Positions 25,623 through 34,757 of a stretch of 64,000 nt of DNA are shown here, piece after piece. The stretch is from JADJPG01 sp964491875. GTDB taxonomy: Bacteria > Verrucomicrobiota > Verrucomicrobiia > Limisphaerales > JADJPG01. Under the pieces are notes generated by a model. The model was not told where the DNA came from and did not search any database. It saw only the letters and a program-made list of their open reading frames with translations. A program made the position numbers and the translations under genes. Numbering within the stretch: position 1 is the stretch's first letter; each line of letters opens with the position of its first letter. The stretch lies in the NCBI GenBank assembly GCA_964491875.1, contig CAZBIC010000011.1, forward strand, positions 62,001 through 126,000. Reading direction: 5' to 3'.

Positions 25623-26758
25623 TCCTTGCCTTCCACCCAGTTCACCGTGAAACGCGCGAAGGTGATCGTCTTGTAGCCATCGCGCTCGAAGAGGCAGCCG
25701 ATCGCGCCATCTGGCAACGACGTGAGACAGCTGTAGGCAAAGCCGCCGGGATGGAGTATGCGGGACGTGGGCCAAGTTTTTCCGTCGTCTCGGCTCAGGC
25801 GAATCACGCCGTTCGTGCGGCCGGTCTGCGTTCCGGGATTGCTGAAGACAAGCACGTCCTTCGCGGGATCGCCGCCGCCCGGATGCCGCAGGATGCTCGC
25901 CTGACAGGTCGGTTCGATCAGCGTCGCGTCGTGTTGCGTGGTGGACCACGTCTCACCGCCGTCGCGGCTGTTGGCGATCTTGCGTTGTTTCAACCCGCCG
26001 CCTTGGTTGCGCGCGTTGAGCATGACGGAGCCGTCGGCGAGTTCGACAAACTGAACTTCGTTCGCGTGTCCGGCGGCGCCTTCAGCCGCGGTATCGCCGT
26101 AGCGCCAGGACTTGCCGCCGTCATCGCTGATGGCCGCGTAAACCTTCCATTTGCCGTAAGGCCCTTGATTGAAAGGTATCAGGATGCGTCCAGCGTGTTT
26201 GCCGCGTGCGAGTTGAATGCCGATTCCGGGGCCAGTCGCCGTGCTGGTGACTTCGGCGGGACGTTTTACTTGCGCGGTGATTTCAACGGGCTTCGACCAG
26301 GTGATGCCGTCGTCATCGCTGTGCTGAATCAAGGTTCTGCAAACGCGCGGCCCATCGAGTCCCGGCTCGGCCTTGTGTTCATCGAAACCCTTCGCATAGC
26401 GCTGATACATCAGCAGCACGCGACCATTCTCTCGCAGTACGACTGCGGTGGGATTGCTGAGGCAATTGGTGCCGTCCTCGTGGACGACTTGTACCGCGCT
26501 CCATGTCTTGCCGCTGTCGGTGCTGCGCTTGAGCACGAGATCGTTCTCGGCGTGGTCGCGGAGCGTGGCGCGGCCTTCGGCAAACGCGAGCAACGTGCCG
26601 CGCGTGGTTGTGACGAGGGCTGGAATGCGATACGCGGGATAACCTTCCTTGCCGTTGACGAAGACATCGACGAATGCTGGCGCGGCGGAACAGGCCAGCG
26701 TTCCAGCGAGCGCGATCAGGATGCCGGCGGCGATTCGATAACAGCGGAACGGGAACAT
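25619..26758 (-). CDS. Exo-alpha-sialidase (BNR/Asp-box)
   Basis: 379 residues with a signal peptide (IAAGILIALAGTLACSAAPA). It has the RIP motif YRIPALV and five Asp boxes: STDSGKTW, SDDDGITW, SDDGGKSW, SRDGGETW and SRDDGKTW. The NEVQFVELADG segment offers the Glu, and FAYSCLTSLPDG the nucleophilic Tyr, of GH33 sialidases. It releases terminal sialic acids from glycans outside the cytoplasm. First gene of the sialic acid operon; the downstream kelch gene starts inside its stop codon. Confidence 0.9.
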   Translation of the reverse strand: MFPFRCYRIAAGILIALAGTLACSAAPAFVDVFVNGKEGYPAYRIPALVTTTRGTLLAFAEGRATLRDHAENDLVLKRSTDSGKTWSAVQVVHEDGTNCLSNPTAVVLRENGRVLLMYQRYAKGFDEHKAEPGLDGPRVCRTLIQHSDDDGITWSKPVEITAQVKRPAEVTSTATGPGIGIQLARGKHAGRILIPFNQGPYGKWKVYAAISDDGGKSWRYGDTAAEGAAGHANEVQFVELADGSVMLNARNQGGGLKQRKIANSRDGGETWSTTQHDATLIEPTCQASILRHPGGGDPAKDVLVFSNPGTQTGRTNGVIRLSRDDGKTWPTSRILHPGGFAYSCLTSLPDGAIGCLFERDGYKTITFARFTVNWVEGKE

Positions 26759-26874
26759 GGCGTTACTCTGCCAAAGTCGCGGGTGAGGTCCACCGTGAAA
26801 TCAGGTTCAGAAGTTTGAATCGCACGCCGCACTCTTGGCGATCCTCACAGCGTCCGGAGATCGGACCTGCGAGG

Positions 26875-27441
26875 TCAGTGCTGCTTCCGCTGGATGGCCG
26901 AGGACCGAGGGGTGAAATCCACAGCTTTTCTCTCGGGCGAGGTGAGTGGGCGATGAATGGTCGCTGGGAGCAGCAGAGACCGGGTGGGCGCGGGAGTGGT
27001 TTCCTCTGGATAACGGTTGAGCCTCAGCCATGCGAGGAAGTTGGCGGCAAACATGACGAAGTCTTCGTAGTCGGCCGGCTTGGTAAGGAAGAAATTTGCG
27101 CCGGCATCGAAAGCGCGTCGTACGTCCCTCTCGATGTTCGAGTTGGTAATCACGACCCTGAGAACATGATCGAGGACGGCCTGGCCCCTGATCCACTGCA
27201 AGAGTTGGAATCCATCTCCTCTTGGCATCTTCAAATCCGTCAGGACTGCTATCGGCAGCGATTCCCATTCGCTTTTGCCGGCCTCGAGTCGGCTGACCAG
27301 GTAGTCGATGGCGGCTTCACCATCGGAGAGAATCACGATTGGATTCGTCCAGCCTGATTTGTAGAAAGCCCTCTTCAACAGCTCCACGTCGTCGCGCGAA
27401 TCATCCACCACCAGTAATGCCCTCTTGTTGAACGCATTCAT
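26875..27441 (-). CDS. Response regulator with a single receiver domain
   Basis: 188 residues. The receiver domain covers about 5-145: acidic pair DD13-14, phosphoacceptor Asp69 in LTDLKMP, and Lys121 in FLTKPADYEDF. The spaced RRAFDAGANFFLTKP pattern is that of CheY/Rcp1-like regulators. The C-terminal 45 residues are low-complexity, Pro/Thr/Arg-rich, with no DNA-binding domain. No histidine kinase is nearby. A ribosome-binding sequence GGAG lies seven bases before the ATG. Target unknown. Confidence 0.88.
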   Translation of the reverse strand: MNAFNKRALLVVDDSRDDVELLKRAFYKSGWTNPIVILSDGEAAIDYLVSRLEAGKSEWESLPIAVLTDLKMPRGDGFQLLQWIRGQAVLDHVLRVVITNSNIERDVRRAFDAGANFFLTKPADYEDFVMFAANFLAWLRLNRYPEETTPAPTRSLLLPATIHRPLTSPERKAVDFTPRSSAIQRKQH

Positions 27442-27916
27442 AAGACAGCTCCATTCTTTGTTTTGTGCCGTGGCCTGTGCAAAGCCACGACGTTCTTCCT
27501 GTTTTGCGGCCCAATCCGTGGGCCAGCCACGATTCGTCTCTCCACCCTAGTAGACCTGTGAACGCGATTCCGCTGGCTGGCATGACGTGGTCTATGTCCT
27601 CAAGCGAGTCCTCGACACGGTATTCAAGACAGACGTAGCCCACGGGAGACGAAAAGCGACAACACCAGGCTTCTCGACGATCGATTAACTCACGTGCCAG
27701 CGGAGAATCATCCTTCTCGAATAATCAATATGGTGAGTAGAGCAGAATTGCGGAGGTCTGCCAATCCAGTGCACTACGGACATCTGCGTCGTCGATAACC
27801 AACTCGTGAGGCAATGATCGTCAGTTCGGTATTTCACAGCAATTAAGGTGCGCTCGGTGGTGATTGCCCTGCGAATCCGGCTTGCCAGCGGGGCGGGGAA
27901 GGGAAGGATGACGCGC
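27442..27916. other. Intergenic stretch without a convincing gene
   Basis: About 475 bases between the response regulator and cutC. Short open frames exist on both strands but none has a family-like sequence, a ribosome-binding site or clean composition. No repeat or RNA gene was recognised. It must hold the divergent promoters of the two neighbours. Confidence 0.5.
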
Positions 27917-28666
27917 ATGTTGGAAATCTGCATTGACGGGGTGGCATCGGCGCGAGCAGCGGCGGCGGGCGGCGCGGATCGGGTGGAGCTGTGCGCGAAC
28001 CTGCCCGAGGGCGGCACGACGCCAAGCGCGGGAATGATCCGCGAAGTGCGGGCGGCGTTTCGTGGTGGGTTGATGGTGATCATCCGGTCGCGTGGCTACG
28101 ACTTTCTGTATTCGGAGGATGAGATGACGGTGATGCGCCACGACATCCGTCTGGCTCGAGAGCTTGGCGCTGATGGAGTCGTCATTGGATGTCTCAAGGC
28201 GGACGGGCGCGTTGATCGAGAACGTTGCGGGCGTCTGCTGGATGCGGCGCGTGGGATGGACGTGACGTTTCATCGCGCGTTCGACATGACGCGGGATTTG
28301 GCGGAAGCGATGGATGACATCGTGAGCCTCGGCATTCGCCGCGTGTTGACGTCGGGTGGCGCGCCGGATGTGCCATCAGGCCAAAGCGTGATTCAAGATC
28401 TGGTAAAGAAAGCCGGCGATCGCCTGTCGATCATGCCAGGAGGCGGCGTGACGGAGGCAAATGCCGGGGACATTATCCGCGCCACCGGCGTCCGGGAGAT
28501 TCATCTCAGCGCCCGGGCGGAAGTGCACAGCGGGATGAAGTTTCGCAACGAACGTTGCAGCATGGGCACGTTCAGCAACGGTCAGGAATATCAGTGGCGG
28601 GAGGCCAGTGAGGCAAAGGTGAGAGCCGCTAAGCTGGCGTTGACGGCGGCGCTTGCGGGTCGCTGA
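27917..28666 (+). CDS. cutC: CutC-family copper homeostasis protein
   Basis: 249 residues from the ATG at 27917 (MLEICIDGVASARAAAAGGA). A purine-rich GGGAAGG lies nine bases before it. In-frame starts at 27908 and 27848 add nothing family-like. TIM-barrel motifs: RVELCANLPEGGTTPSAGMI, IRSRGYDFLYSEDEM, GCLKADGRVD, TFHRAFDMTRD, VLTSGGAP and IMPGGGVTEANAG, all characteristic of CutC. The family was linked to copper tolerance, but its biochemical activity is still uncertain. Monocistronic by position. Confidence 0.92.
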   Translation: MLEICIDGVASARAAAAGGADRVELCANLPEGGTTPSAGMIREVRAAFRGGLMVIIRSRGYDFLYSEDEMTVMRHDIRLARELGADGVVIGCLKADGRVDRERCGRLLDAARGMDVTFHRAFDMTRDLAEAMDDIVSLGIRRVLTSGGAPDVPSGQSVIQDLVKKAGDRLSIMPGGGVTEANAGDIIRATGVREIHLSARAEVHSGMKFRNERCSMGTFSNGQEYQWREASEAKVRAAKLALTAALAGR

Positions 28667-28681
28667 GCTTCCGCTGACAGA

Positions 28682-29110
28682 TTACTGCTTGCGAAGGCGG
28701 TACGCTTTGAGCGGCAGCGTGGCGGGAACGATCGCCGGATTGCTGGCGCCACTCGGAGCATTCACCCAGGTGTCGGTGCTGAGATTCGCGTTTTCCTGAA
28801 GGACGAAACCTGGCGTGTTCGGCGTCCATGAAATACGAGCTTGGCCGGAACCAAATGGTTCGATGGCGAGCGTGGGTGCGCCGGGCTCCTGGATGGCAAA
28901 CGGCAGTGCCCAGAACCCGCCCACGAGAGTGTATTGCCCACCGGTCATTGTCGCGCCGGCATCGGGCTGGCCGATGGTGCCGGAGAGAGAGTACACGCCA
29001 CCGGAACTCGTTCCACCGCCGCCATCGATGGTGAACCAGTCGATGGAATAGTTCTGGGCCGAGGCGGAAACAGCAACCGCTGTGGTGACGATGGCGAGGA
29101 GAGTTTTCAT
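28682..29110 (-). CDS. Small secreted protein of a verrucomicrobial type
   Basis: 142 residues with a signal peptide (MKTLLAIVTTAVAVSASAQ). The mature start SIDWFTIDGGGGTSSGGVYS, followed by LSGTIGQPDAGATMTGGQYT, is a recurring pattern in secreted proteins of this phylum. The second half (ISWTPNTPGFVLQENANLST) resembles a fibronectin-like or lectin-like ending. The role is unknown; probably cell-surface or extracellular. Confidence 0.75.
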   Translation of the reverse strand: MKTLLAIVTTAVAVSASAQNYSIDWFTIDGGGGTSSGGVYSLSGTIGQPDAGATMTGGQYTLVGGFWALPFAIQEPGAPTLAIEPFGSGQARISWTPNTPGFVLQENANLSTDTWVNAPSGASNPAIVPATLPLKAYRLRKQ

Positions 29111-29275
29111 GACGACGGCGATAGTGAACTACACTTTTCGGGTTTTGCCAAGCCCGGCGAAGGAGCAAAATCGATGATGAATTGCCGTGCCGGGCTCAGT
29201 TTTTGACGGACAAATCTTGCATCGGACGCGCCGGGTGAACTTCAATTCCCGACTGGCATCTGCCGATTCGTTTAC

Positions 29276-29773
29276 GTGAACAAGTCGCCATTCAATTCGA
29301 GTGAGACCATGCTGCTCCAAGCCACAGAAGGCTGGCTGGAGCTGGGCGACTGGCGTTCCGCGGAAGAGGAGTTGGCCCAGATCCGACCGGAACTTCAGGA
29401 TCACCTCATGGTCTTGAAGCTGCGCGTGGAGATTCGATCAACGGCGAAGCAATGGGAGCAAGTGGTGGAGCTGGCCGGAGTATTGATCGGCCATGAGCCG
29501 GAGCAATCCCTCGGCTACCTGCGTCGAGCCTACGCTCTGCACGAGTTGAAACGGACCAAGGAAGCCTGGGACACATTGCTGCCTGTCGTTGGAAAGTTCC
29601 TCGACGAATGGGTGGTCCCTTACAATCTCGCCTGCTACGCCGCGCAATTGGGAGATATCGAAACGGCACGAAAATGGTTGGACCGCGCCTGCAAGCTCGG
29701 CGATGCGAAGACGCTGAAACAGGAAGCGCGACGCGATCCGGATCTGGCGCCCTTGTGGGCCAGCACGACCTGA
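29276..29773 (+). CDS. TPR-repeat protein
   Basis: 165 residues from a GTG; an ATG 33 bases later is a possible alternative. Helical repeats such as AEEELAQIRPELQDHLMVLK, WEQVVELAGVLIGHEPEQSL, GYLRRAYALHELKRTKEAWD and YNLACYAAQLGDIETARKWL fit tetratricopeptide repeats. The last has the NLACYxAxxGxxxxAxxxL form seen in many planctomycete and verrucomicrobial proteins. Cytoplasmic; a protein-protein interaction role only. No operon partner is evident. Confidence 0.8.
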   Translation: MNKSPFNSSETMLLQATEGWLELGDWRSAEEELAQIRPELQDHLMVLKLRVEIRSTAKQWEQVVELAGVLIGHEPEQSLGYLRRAYALHELKRTKEAWDTLLPVVGKFLDEWVVPYNLACYAAQLGDIETARKWLDRACKLGDAKTLKQEARRDPDLAPLWASTT

Positions 29774-29795
29774 GTTCGCCGACCTTTGGCGAAGG

Positions 29796-31088
29796 TTAGC
29801 GCTTCGAGGCCTCGTCGTTTCCGATGCAGTAGAGGAATTCCTCGCGGGTATCGCCGCGGTTTGCGACGCGGAGATAAACGCGGTTCCCGCAGACGACCGG
29901 AGACGCATACGCCTCGTTGCCAAGTTGATTCTGGGCAAGAATGCGGAAGCTCTTCGGCGTGGCTTCGAAGACGAATGTCTTTCCGCCCACGTTCGAAGCG
30001 TAAATGAGATCTCCCACCATCACCGGAGACGCGAAGAAATCCCCGCCGAGACGCTCCTTTCACAATTCCTCACCGGTATCTGACTTCCAGCAGACGGCGA
30101 GTCCGGCGTCCATCACCGCGTAGAGATGGCCGTCTTTTTGAATCATTGAAGGCACGTAAACACGCGCGTTGTTTTGCCAGGCGACTTTACCCGAGCCGTC
30201 GGCGGTCACGGCGATCGTGTGATTCTTCGGATAACCGCCGCTGGTGAACACGCGCTCGCCGTCGGTCACTGCTGTCACGACGCATTCCTCCGTGGAACCG
30301 TCAATCTCCCACAGCTTCTTGCCTGTGAGCGGATCGAGGCTGGTGATCAAATTGCAGCCGGCGAGAACCATTTGCAGGCGGCCGCTGACGTTGAGCACGG
30401 ACGGCGTGGTGTAGTTGTGATGCTTTGGGCGCGATTCGCTCCAGACGATGCGACCAGTCTTGCGGTCCAATCCCGCAACGAGGCCGCCGCCCTTGTGATC
30501 CGCTGAGACGAGAACGATTGATTCGTGAATCACCGGCGAGGCTGCGTAGCCTTGGTGAGTTTGATACGCGCAAATCTTTTGCTGCCAGAGCAACCGGCCT
30601 TCGAGATTCAAGGCTGAAGTGTAGACCGCACCGTTATTGAGGAAGTTGATGATGAGCTGCCCGCCGTCGACTGCCACTGTCGGCGATGCTGCTGAGGAAT
30701 TGGAATGGCGCCCCGGATCGGCACCCTCGGCGTGAACGACCGTTTGCCAGACGAGCTTTCCAGACTCGCGCCCAAGACAAAGGACTGACTGACTGCGCTG
30801 CGTTGGATCGGCGGTCGACAGGTAGATGTTGTCCCCGACCACGGTCGGCGAGCTGTGCCCGCGACCGGGAATGGCGGCGCGCCAGACGATGTTCGAATTC
30901 CCGCTCCAGAACAGCGGCGGGGTCTGCCCGGCTGCGGCAATGCCGTCTCGCGTTGGCCCGCGCCATGCCGGCCAATCCGTTCCGATTTTTACGGCGGCAA
31001 AAGCAGGTTGGAAGAAGACGACGCTGGCCAAAACGGCGGCGGCTCTTCCGAACAACCGCAAGGTTGAGGACAAATGGCAACGGTTCAT
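29796..31088 (-). pseudogene. PQQ-like beta-propeller gene interrupted by an in-frame TGA
   Basis: From the ATG at 31088 the protein has a signal peptide (LFGRAAAVLASVVFFQPAFA), WPAWRGPTRDGIAAAG and several propeller blades, and then stops at TGA 30060-30062 after SDTGEEL. The same frame continues without another stop to 29796 as KERLGGDFFASPVMVGDLIY and on to EFLYCIGNDEASKR, the natural C-terminus of the family. In homologous blades GxELW is followed by K/R, so the TGA replaces a Trp codon (TGG to TGA). The result is either a truncated protein lacking its last 87 residues, which contain the final blades, or a sequencing error. Everything else in the gene looks intact, so the lesion is recent or not real. 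Confidence 0.85.
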
Positions 31089-31320
31089 GGATGGAGCGCG
31101 ATGAACTGGGTTCCCTCGCGAAGTCTGCTCGGCCCAATCGCGCCTGTCTACTGTTTCACCAAGAGCTCCGGGCAATCTTGTTTCCGCGGAGCGATGATCT
31201 CTCTCGTTCCTAGATTGAGCGGAGCGAAATTCTGGGTGAGCTGGCGGTCTGGTGCAGAATGTTGATTGATCTGTTGTCCAAAATCCGTGGCTGGCCGGAA
31301 GTATTGGCATAGCCTGTCAC

Positions 31321-31878
31321 ATGCCCTTTGGGAAAACGCATCAGTCCGATGATCGAAGCGCCGCGCAGCAGCGGTTCCTGTCGCTGTTTCTACGCAGCGA
31401 GCGGGAGATCTTTCGCTACGTCGCCGTGCTGGTCCCGAATGTGGCTGACGCGGAGGATATCGTGCAACAAACGGCGATCTCGTTGTGGGAGAAGTTCGAT
31501 GCGTATGATCCGAACCAGCCGTTTACGCCGTGGGCCTGCCGGTTCGCGTTGAACAAGGCAAAGCAATGGATCGAGCGTCGCCAGCGCTGGCAGGCATTGC
31601 TGGAGGGCGGACTGGCCGAGGAACTGGCCCAGCGCCGTGAGGAGTTGCGGCCGGAAATCGAAGTTCGCCTGAAGCATCTGGAGGGCTGCTTGAACAAGCT
31701 GCCCGACGAGCAGCGCTCGTTGGTGGAAGGCTATTATTATCGCCGCGATTCCATTGAGAAGCTCGCGGAGACTTCAAGCCGGACCGTGGCGGCGACTTAC
31801 AAAACGCTCCAGCGCGTGCGACAGGCGCTTCAAGGTTGCATCGAGAACGCCGCCAAGCCGGAGGGGGTCGTCCAATGA
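31321..31878 (+). CDS. ECF-type RNA polymerase sigma factor
   Basis: 185 residues. Region 2 is FLRSEREIFRYVAVLVPNVA then DAEDIVQQTAISLWEKF; region 4 is LNKLPDEQRSLVEGYYYRRD then IEKLAETSSRTVAATYKTLQ. This is the sigma-70 subgroup (Rhodopirellula/Verrucomicrobium type) common in PVC bacteria. It overlaps the next gene, a FecR-LamG membrane protein, by four bases. The pair probably works as a signalling unit, perhaps for the xylan locus that follows on the same strand. Confidence 0.9.
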   Translation: MPFGKTHQSDDRSAAQQRFLSLFLRSEREIFRYVAVLVPNVADAEDIVQQTAISLWEKFDAYDPNQPFTPWACRFALNKAKQWIERRQRWQALLEGGLAEELAQRREELRPEIEVRLKHLEGCLNKLPDEQRSLVEGYYYRRDSIEKLAETSSRTVAATYKTLQRVRQALQGCIENAAKPEGVVQ

Positions 31879-33500
31879 GCTTGGCATTTCCTTCACCCGA
31901 GTTTGATCACGCCGTCGCCGCGGTTTTTCACGGCTCGGCTACGGACGACCAGTTGCGGGCGTTGAACGCATTGTTGCGAAGTCATCCAGCGGCGCGCGAC
32001 GAATACATTCTGCGTTTGGAACTTCACTCGCGACTGGCTTCGGACCCGGATCTGTTCGCGAGCGAAACTTCGGAGCCAACTGCTTCTCCGATGAATGTTC
32101 TGACGATTCAACCGGCGCGACGCGCTCCTCGACTCACATGGCTCCTCGCTCTGGCGGCGTGTGTCGCGTTGCTGCTGTCGGGTGCGTGGTGGGTGTTTCG
32201 CACTGAGCCGGGCGCGCGTCAGGGGGATACCAGCAAAGCGGTCGCGATGCTGAATCGTGTCGCGGACGCGGTGTGGCAGCAGCCCGGGGAGAATCCGCGC
32301 CTGGGCGCGCCGTTGGAGCCGGGCTGGCTCCGGCTCAAGTCCGGTCTCGTGCAGATCGTGTTCTACAGCGGCGCGCGGTTGGTGATGGAAGGTCCGGCCG
32401 AGCTGCAGCTGGTGTCGCCGGGCGAAGTAGTCTGTCTCGGCGGACGACTGATTGCGGAGGTGCCGCCGCCGGCGAAAGGATTTCGCGTGCGCACACCGCG
32501 CATGACGGTGACGGATCTTGGAACGGTGTTCGGAATCGATGTCGGCGCGCGAGAGACGGAGTTGCACGTTTTCAAAGGCAGCGTGGAGTTTCAATCACCG
32601 GCGAGTTCTGCCAAGCAGAGCATGCTCGAAGGGCAGGGCGCCATTGCGGACGGCGCGTCGGCCGCCCGGCTCGTTCCCGCCAGTCGTTCCCGGTTCGCGA
32701 CGCTATTTGATCTGCAGAACAAATCGTCCGAGGCAGAGGTGTTGCGTCACGAACAATGGCGCGCGGCCAGCAGTCGCCTTGATGAAGACCCGACGCTGCT
32801 GGTGCATTTTGATTTCGAGTCGGTGGATCTTTCCGACTGGCGCCTCGCCAATGCGAGCCGGCGCAAAGACGCGATGCAGGACGCGGCGATCGTCGGCTGC
32901 CAGTGGACCGAGGGCCGCTGGCCGGACAAACGGGCGCTGGAGTTCCGCGGCATGAGTGACCGTGTGCGGCTGGAGGTCGCGGGTGACTACACCGCGCTAA
33001 CGTTGGCGGCCTGGGTGCGCGTGCAAGGATTGGATCGCCAGATCAACTCGCTGTTCATGAGCGATGGCTTCGAGGCGGGCACCGTTCACTGGTCGGTTCG
33101 CCAGGACGGCGTGCTGGCGTTGACGGCCATCGGCACCGAACCCCGCGAGTTCCAGATTACCACCAGCCCTCAGGCGCTCAGGCTCGATCAGTTCGGGCTC
33201 TGGATCCATCTGGCGGTGGTCGTGGATGGGGAGTCGAAGCGCGTGGTCCATTACCTCAATGGTGTTCCAGTCAGCGAACACACGCTGAAGATCGCTCCGC
33301 CGTTCCGCATCGGCGTGGCGGAACTCGGGAACTGGAACGCGCGCGGTTTCCCCAAGAACGATCCGTTCATGATCCGCAACTTCAGCGGCGCGATGGATGA
33401 CTTCTGCCTCTTCAGCCGGGCCTTGAGCGGGGAGGAGATTCGTGGGCTGTACTCCGTCGGTAAACCGCAACCGGAATCTGCCCGTCCAAGTCGAAACTGA
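31875..33500 (+). CDS. FecR-domain and LamG-domain membrane protein
   Basis: 541 residues from the ATG at 31875, inside the sigma factor stop (ATGA). A short cytoplasmic N-terminus (with LLRSHPAARDEYILRLELHS) precedes a membrane helix at about 90-108 (LTWLLALAACVALLLSGAWW). A FecR region follows with RTPRMTVTDLGTVFGIDVGA and LHVFKGSVEFQSPAS. The C-terminal 230 residues form a LamG/concanavalin-like fold (LEFRGMSDRVRLEVAGDYTA, LTLAAWVRVQGL, HYLNGVPVSEHTL). This is the PVC form of an anti-sigma/FecR sensor, able to bind a carbohydrate outside and control the sigma factor inside. Signal and target are inferred from context. Confidence 0.85.
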   Translation: MSLAFPSPEFDHAVAAVFHGSATDDQLRALNALLRSHPAARDEYILRLELHSRLASDPDLFASETSEPTASPMNVLTIQPARRAPRLTWLLALAACVALLLSGAWWVFRTEPGARQGDTSKAVAMLNRVADAVWQQPGENPRLGAPLEPGWLRLKSGLVQIVFYSGARLVMEGPAELQLVSPGEVVCLGGRLIAEVPPPAKGFRVRTPRMTVTDLGTVFGIDVGARETELHVFKGSVEFQSPASSAKQSMLEGQGAIADGASAARLVPASRSRFATLFDLQNKSSEAEVLRHEQWRAASSRLDEDPTLLVHFDFESVDLSDWRLANASRRKDAMQDAAIVGCQWTEGRWPDKRALEFRGMSDRVRLEVAGDYTALTLAAWVRVQGLDRQINSLFMSDGFEAGTVHWSVRQDGVLALTAIGTEPREFQITTSPQALRLDQFGLWIHLAVVVDGESKRVVHYLNGVPVSEHTLKIAPPFRIGVAELGNWNARGFPKNDPFMIRNFSGAMDDFCLFSRALSGEEIRGLYSVGKPQPESARPSRN

Positions 33501-33545
33501 AACCTTTGTGCCTTCACCGCTGTCACACACACCAACCATCACTTC

Positions 33546-34718
33546 ATGAAAACCAAACTCTCGCTCCTTGCGTTCGCCTTGATTCTGTCTGGCCAGCTTT
33601 GTGTGGCCCAAACCGCCGAACCGGTCAACGACTGGAAGCCGTGCCCTTCGAACCAGGCGGGTAAACAGTATCCGCAATACAACTCGGAGGGGCGCGTGAA
33701 GTTCCGCATCGTCGCGCCGGAAGCCAAGAGTGTGGGCTGCACGTTCCGTGACAGCAGCGAGTTTAAGAAAGGCGAGGACGGTGCTTGGTATGGCCACACG
33801 CGGCCGCTGGATGAAGGTTTCCACTATTACGCCATCAAGATCGATGGCGCCGAGGTGCCTGATCCGAACAGTCGCTATTACTTCGGCTCCAGCCGCTGGG
33901 GCAGCGCGGTGGAGATTCCGGCGACGGATGCGGACTTCTATGCGCTCAAGAACGTGCCGCATGGACAGCTTCGCGAGATGCATTACTTCTCGAAGTCCAC
34001 CGACAAGTTGCGCCGCATCTACGTTTACACGCCGCCCGATTACGACAAGAGCACCCGGAAACGGTATCCGGTGCTCTACCTCCAACATGGCGGCGGTGAG
34101 AATGAAACGGGGTGGGGCAGCCAGGGACATGCGGGCTTAATCATGGACAACTTGATCGCCGAGGGTAAAGCGAAGCCCTTCATCATCGTGATGGAGAACG
34201 GCGGCGTTAGCGGCCCGCGTCCGACCAACGCGGCCCCATCGGGTGCCGGACCGGGCGGACGCGGCGGGTTTAATTTCAGCGCCTTCGAGAAAGTGGTCAC
34301 CGAAGACCTAATTCCCTACATCGACGCCAACTTCCGCACCATTGCCAAACAACCGCAACGCGCGATGGCCGGTCTCTCAATGGGTGGCATGCAGACGCGC
34401 GCCATCGCGCCGGCGCATCTCGACAAGTTCTCGCACATCGGCGTGTTCAGCGGCGGGAGCATCGCCCCGACGAACATCACGGATATGGCGAAGTTCAAGA
34501 AGGCGGTGAAGCTCGTGTTCATCAGCTACGGGAGCAGCGAACTGGGCACCAACCGGGTGGGCGGGCGCGGCTTTGGTGGTGATCCCAAGGAGACCACCGC
34601 CGCGCTCAAGGCGGCGGGCGTCAATGCCGTGTTCTACGAATCGCCGAAGACCGGGCACGAATGGCTCGCCTGGCGGCGCAGTCTGCGCGAGTTCGCGCCG
34701 TTGTTGTTCAAGGACTGA
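33546..34718 (+). CDS. Secreted CE1-like esterase with N-terminal early-set domain
   Basis: 390 residues with a signal peptide (MKTKLSLLAFALILSGQLCVA). Residues about 40-115 form a beta-sandwich of the CBM48/early-set kind (VKFRIVAPEAKSVGCTFRDS). The rest is an esterase-D type alpha/beta hydrolase: YPVLYLQHGGGENETGW, nucleophile in GLSMGG, and His in TGHEWLAW. Such enzymes are feruloyl or acetylxylan esterases that remove side groups from xylan. A Gly/Arg-rich insert (GAGPGGRGGFNFS) lies just before the helix leading to the nucleophile. No ribosome-binding sequence is seen. First enzyme gene of the xylan locus. Confidence 0.87.
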   Translation: MKTKLSLLAFALILSGQLCVAQTAEPVNDWKPCPSNQAGKQYPQYNSEGRVKFRIVAPEAKSVGCTFRDSSEFKKGEDGAWYGHTRPLDEGFHYYAIKIDGAEVPDPNSRYYFGSSRWGSAVEIPATDADFYALKNVPHGQLREMHYFSKSTDKLRRIYVYTPPDYDKSTRKRYPVLYLQHGGGENETGWGSQGHAGLIMDNLIAEGKAKPFIIVMENGGVSGPRPTNAAPSGAGPGGRGGFNFSAFEKVVTEDLIPYIDANFRTIAKQPQRAMAGLSMGGMQTRAIAPAHLDKFSHIGVFSGGSIAPTNITDMAKFKKAVKLVFISYGSSELGTNRVGGRGFGGDPKETTAALKAAGVNAVFYESPKTGHEWLAWRRSLREFAPLLFKD

Positions 34719-34757
34719 CTCATCGATTTACGATCCACCTCAACCATCACCACGATC

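Noticed and set aside
27401..27643. 80-codon minus-strand frame before the response regulator
   Set aside because: It overlaps the start of the regulator in another frame and shows no recognisable domain.
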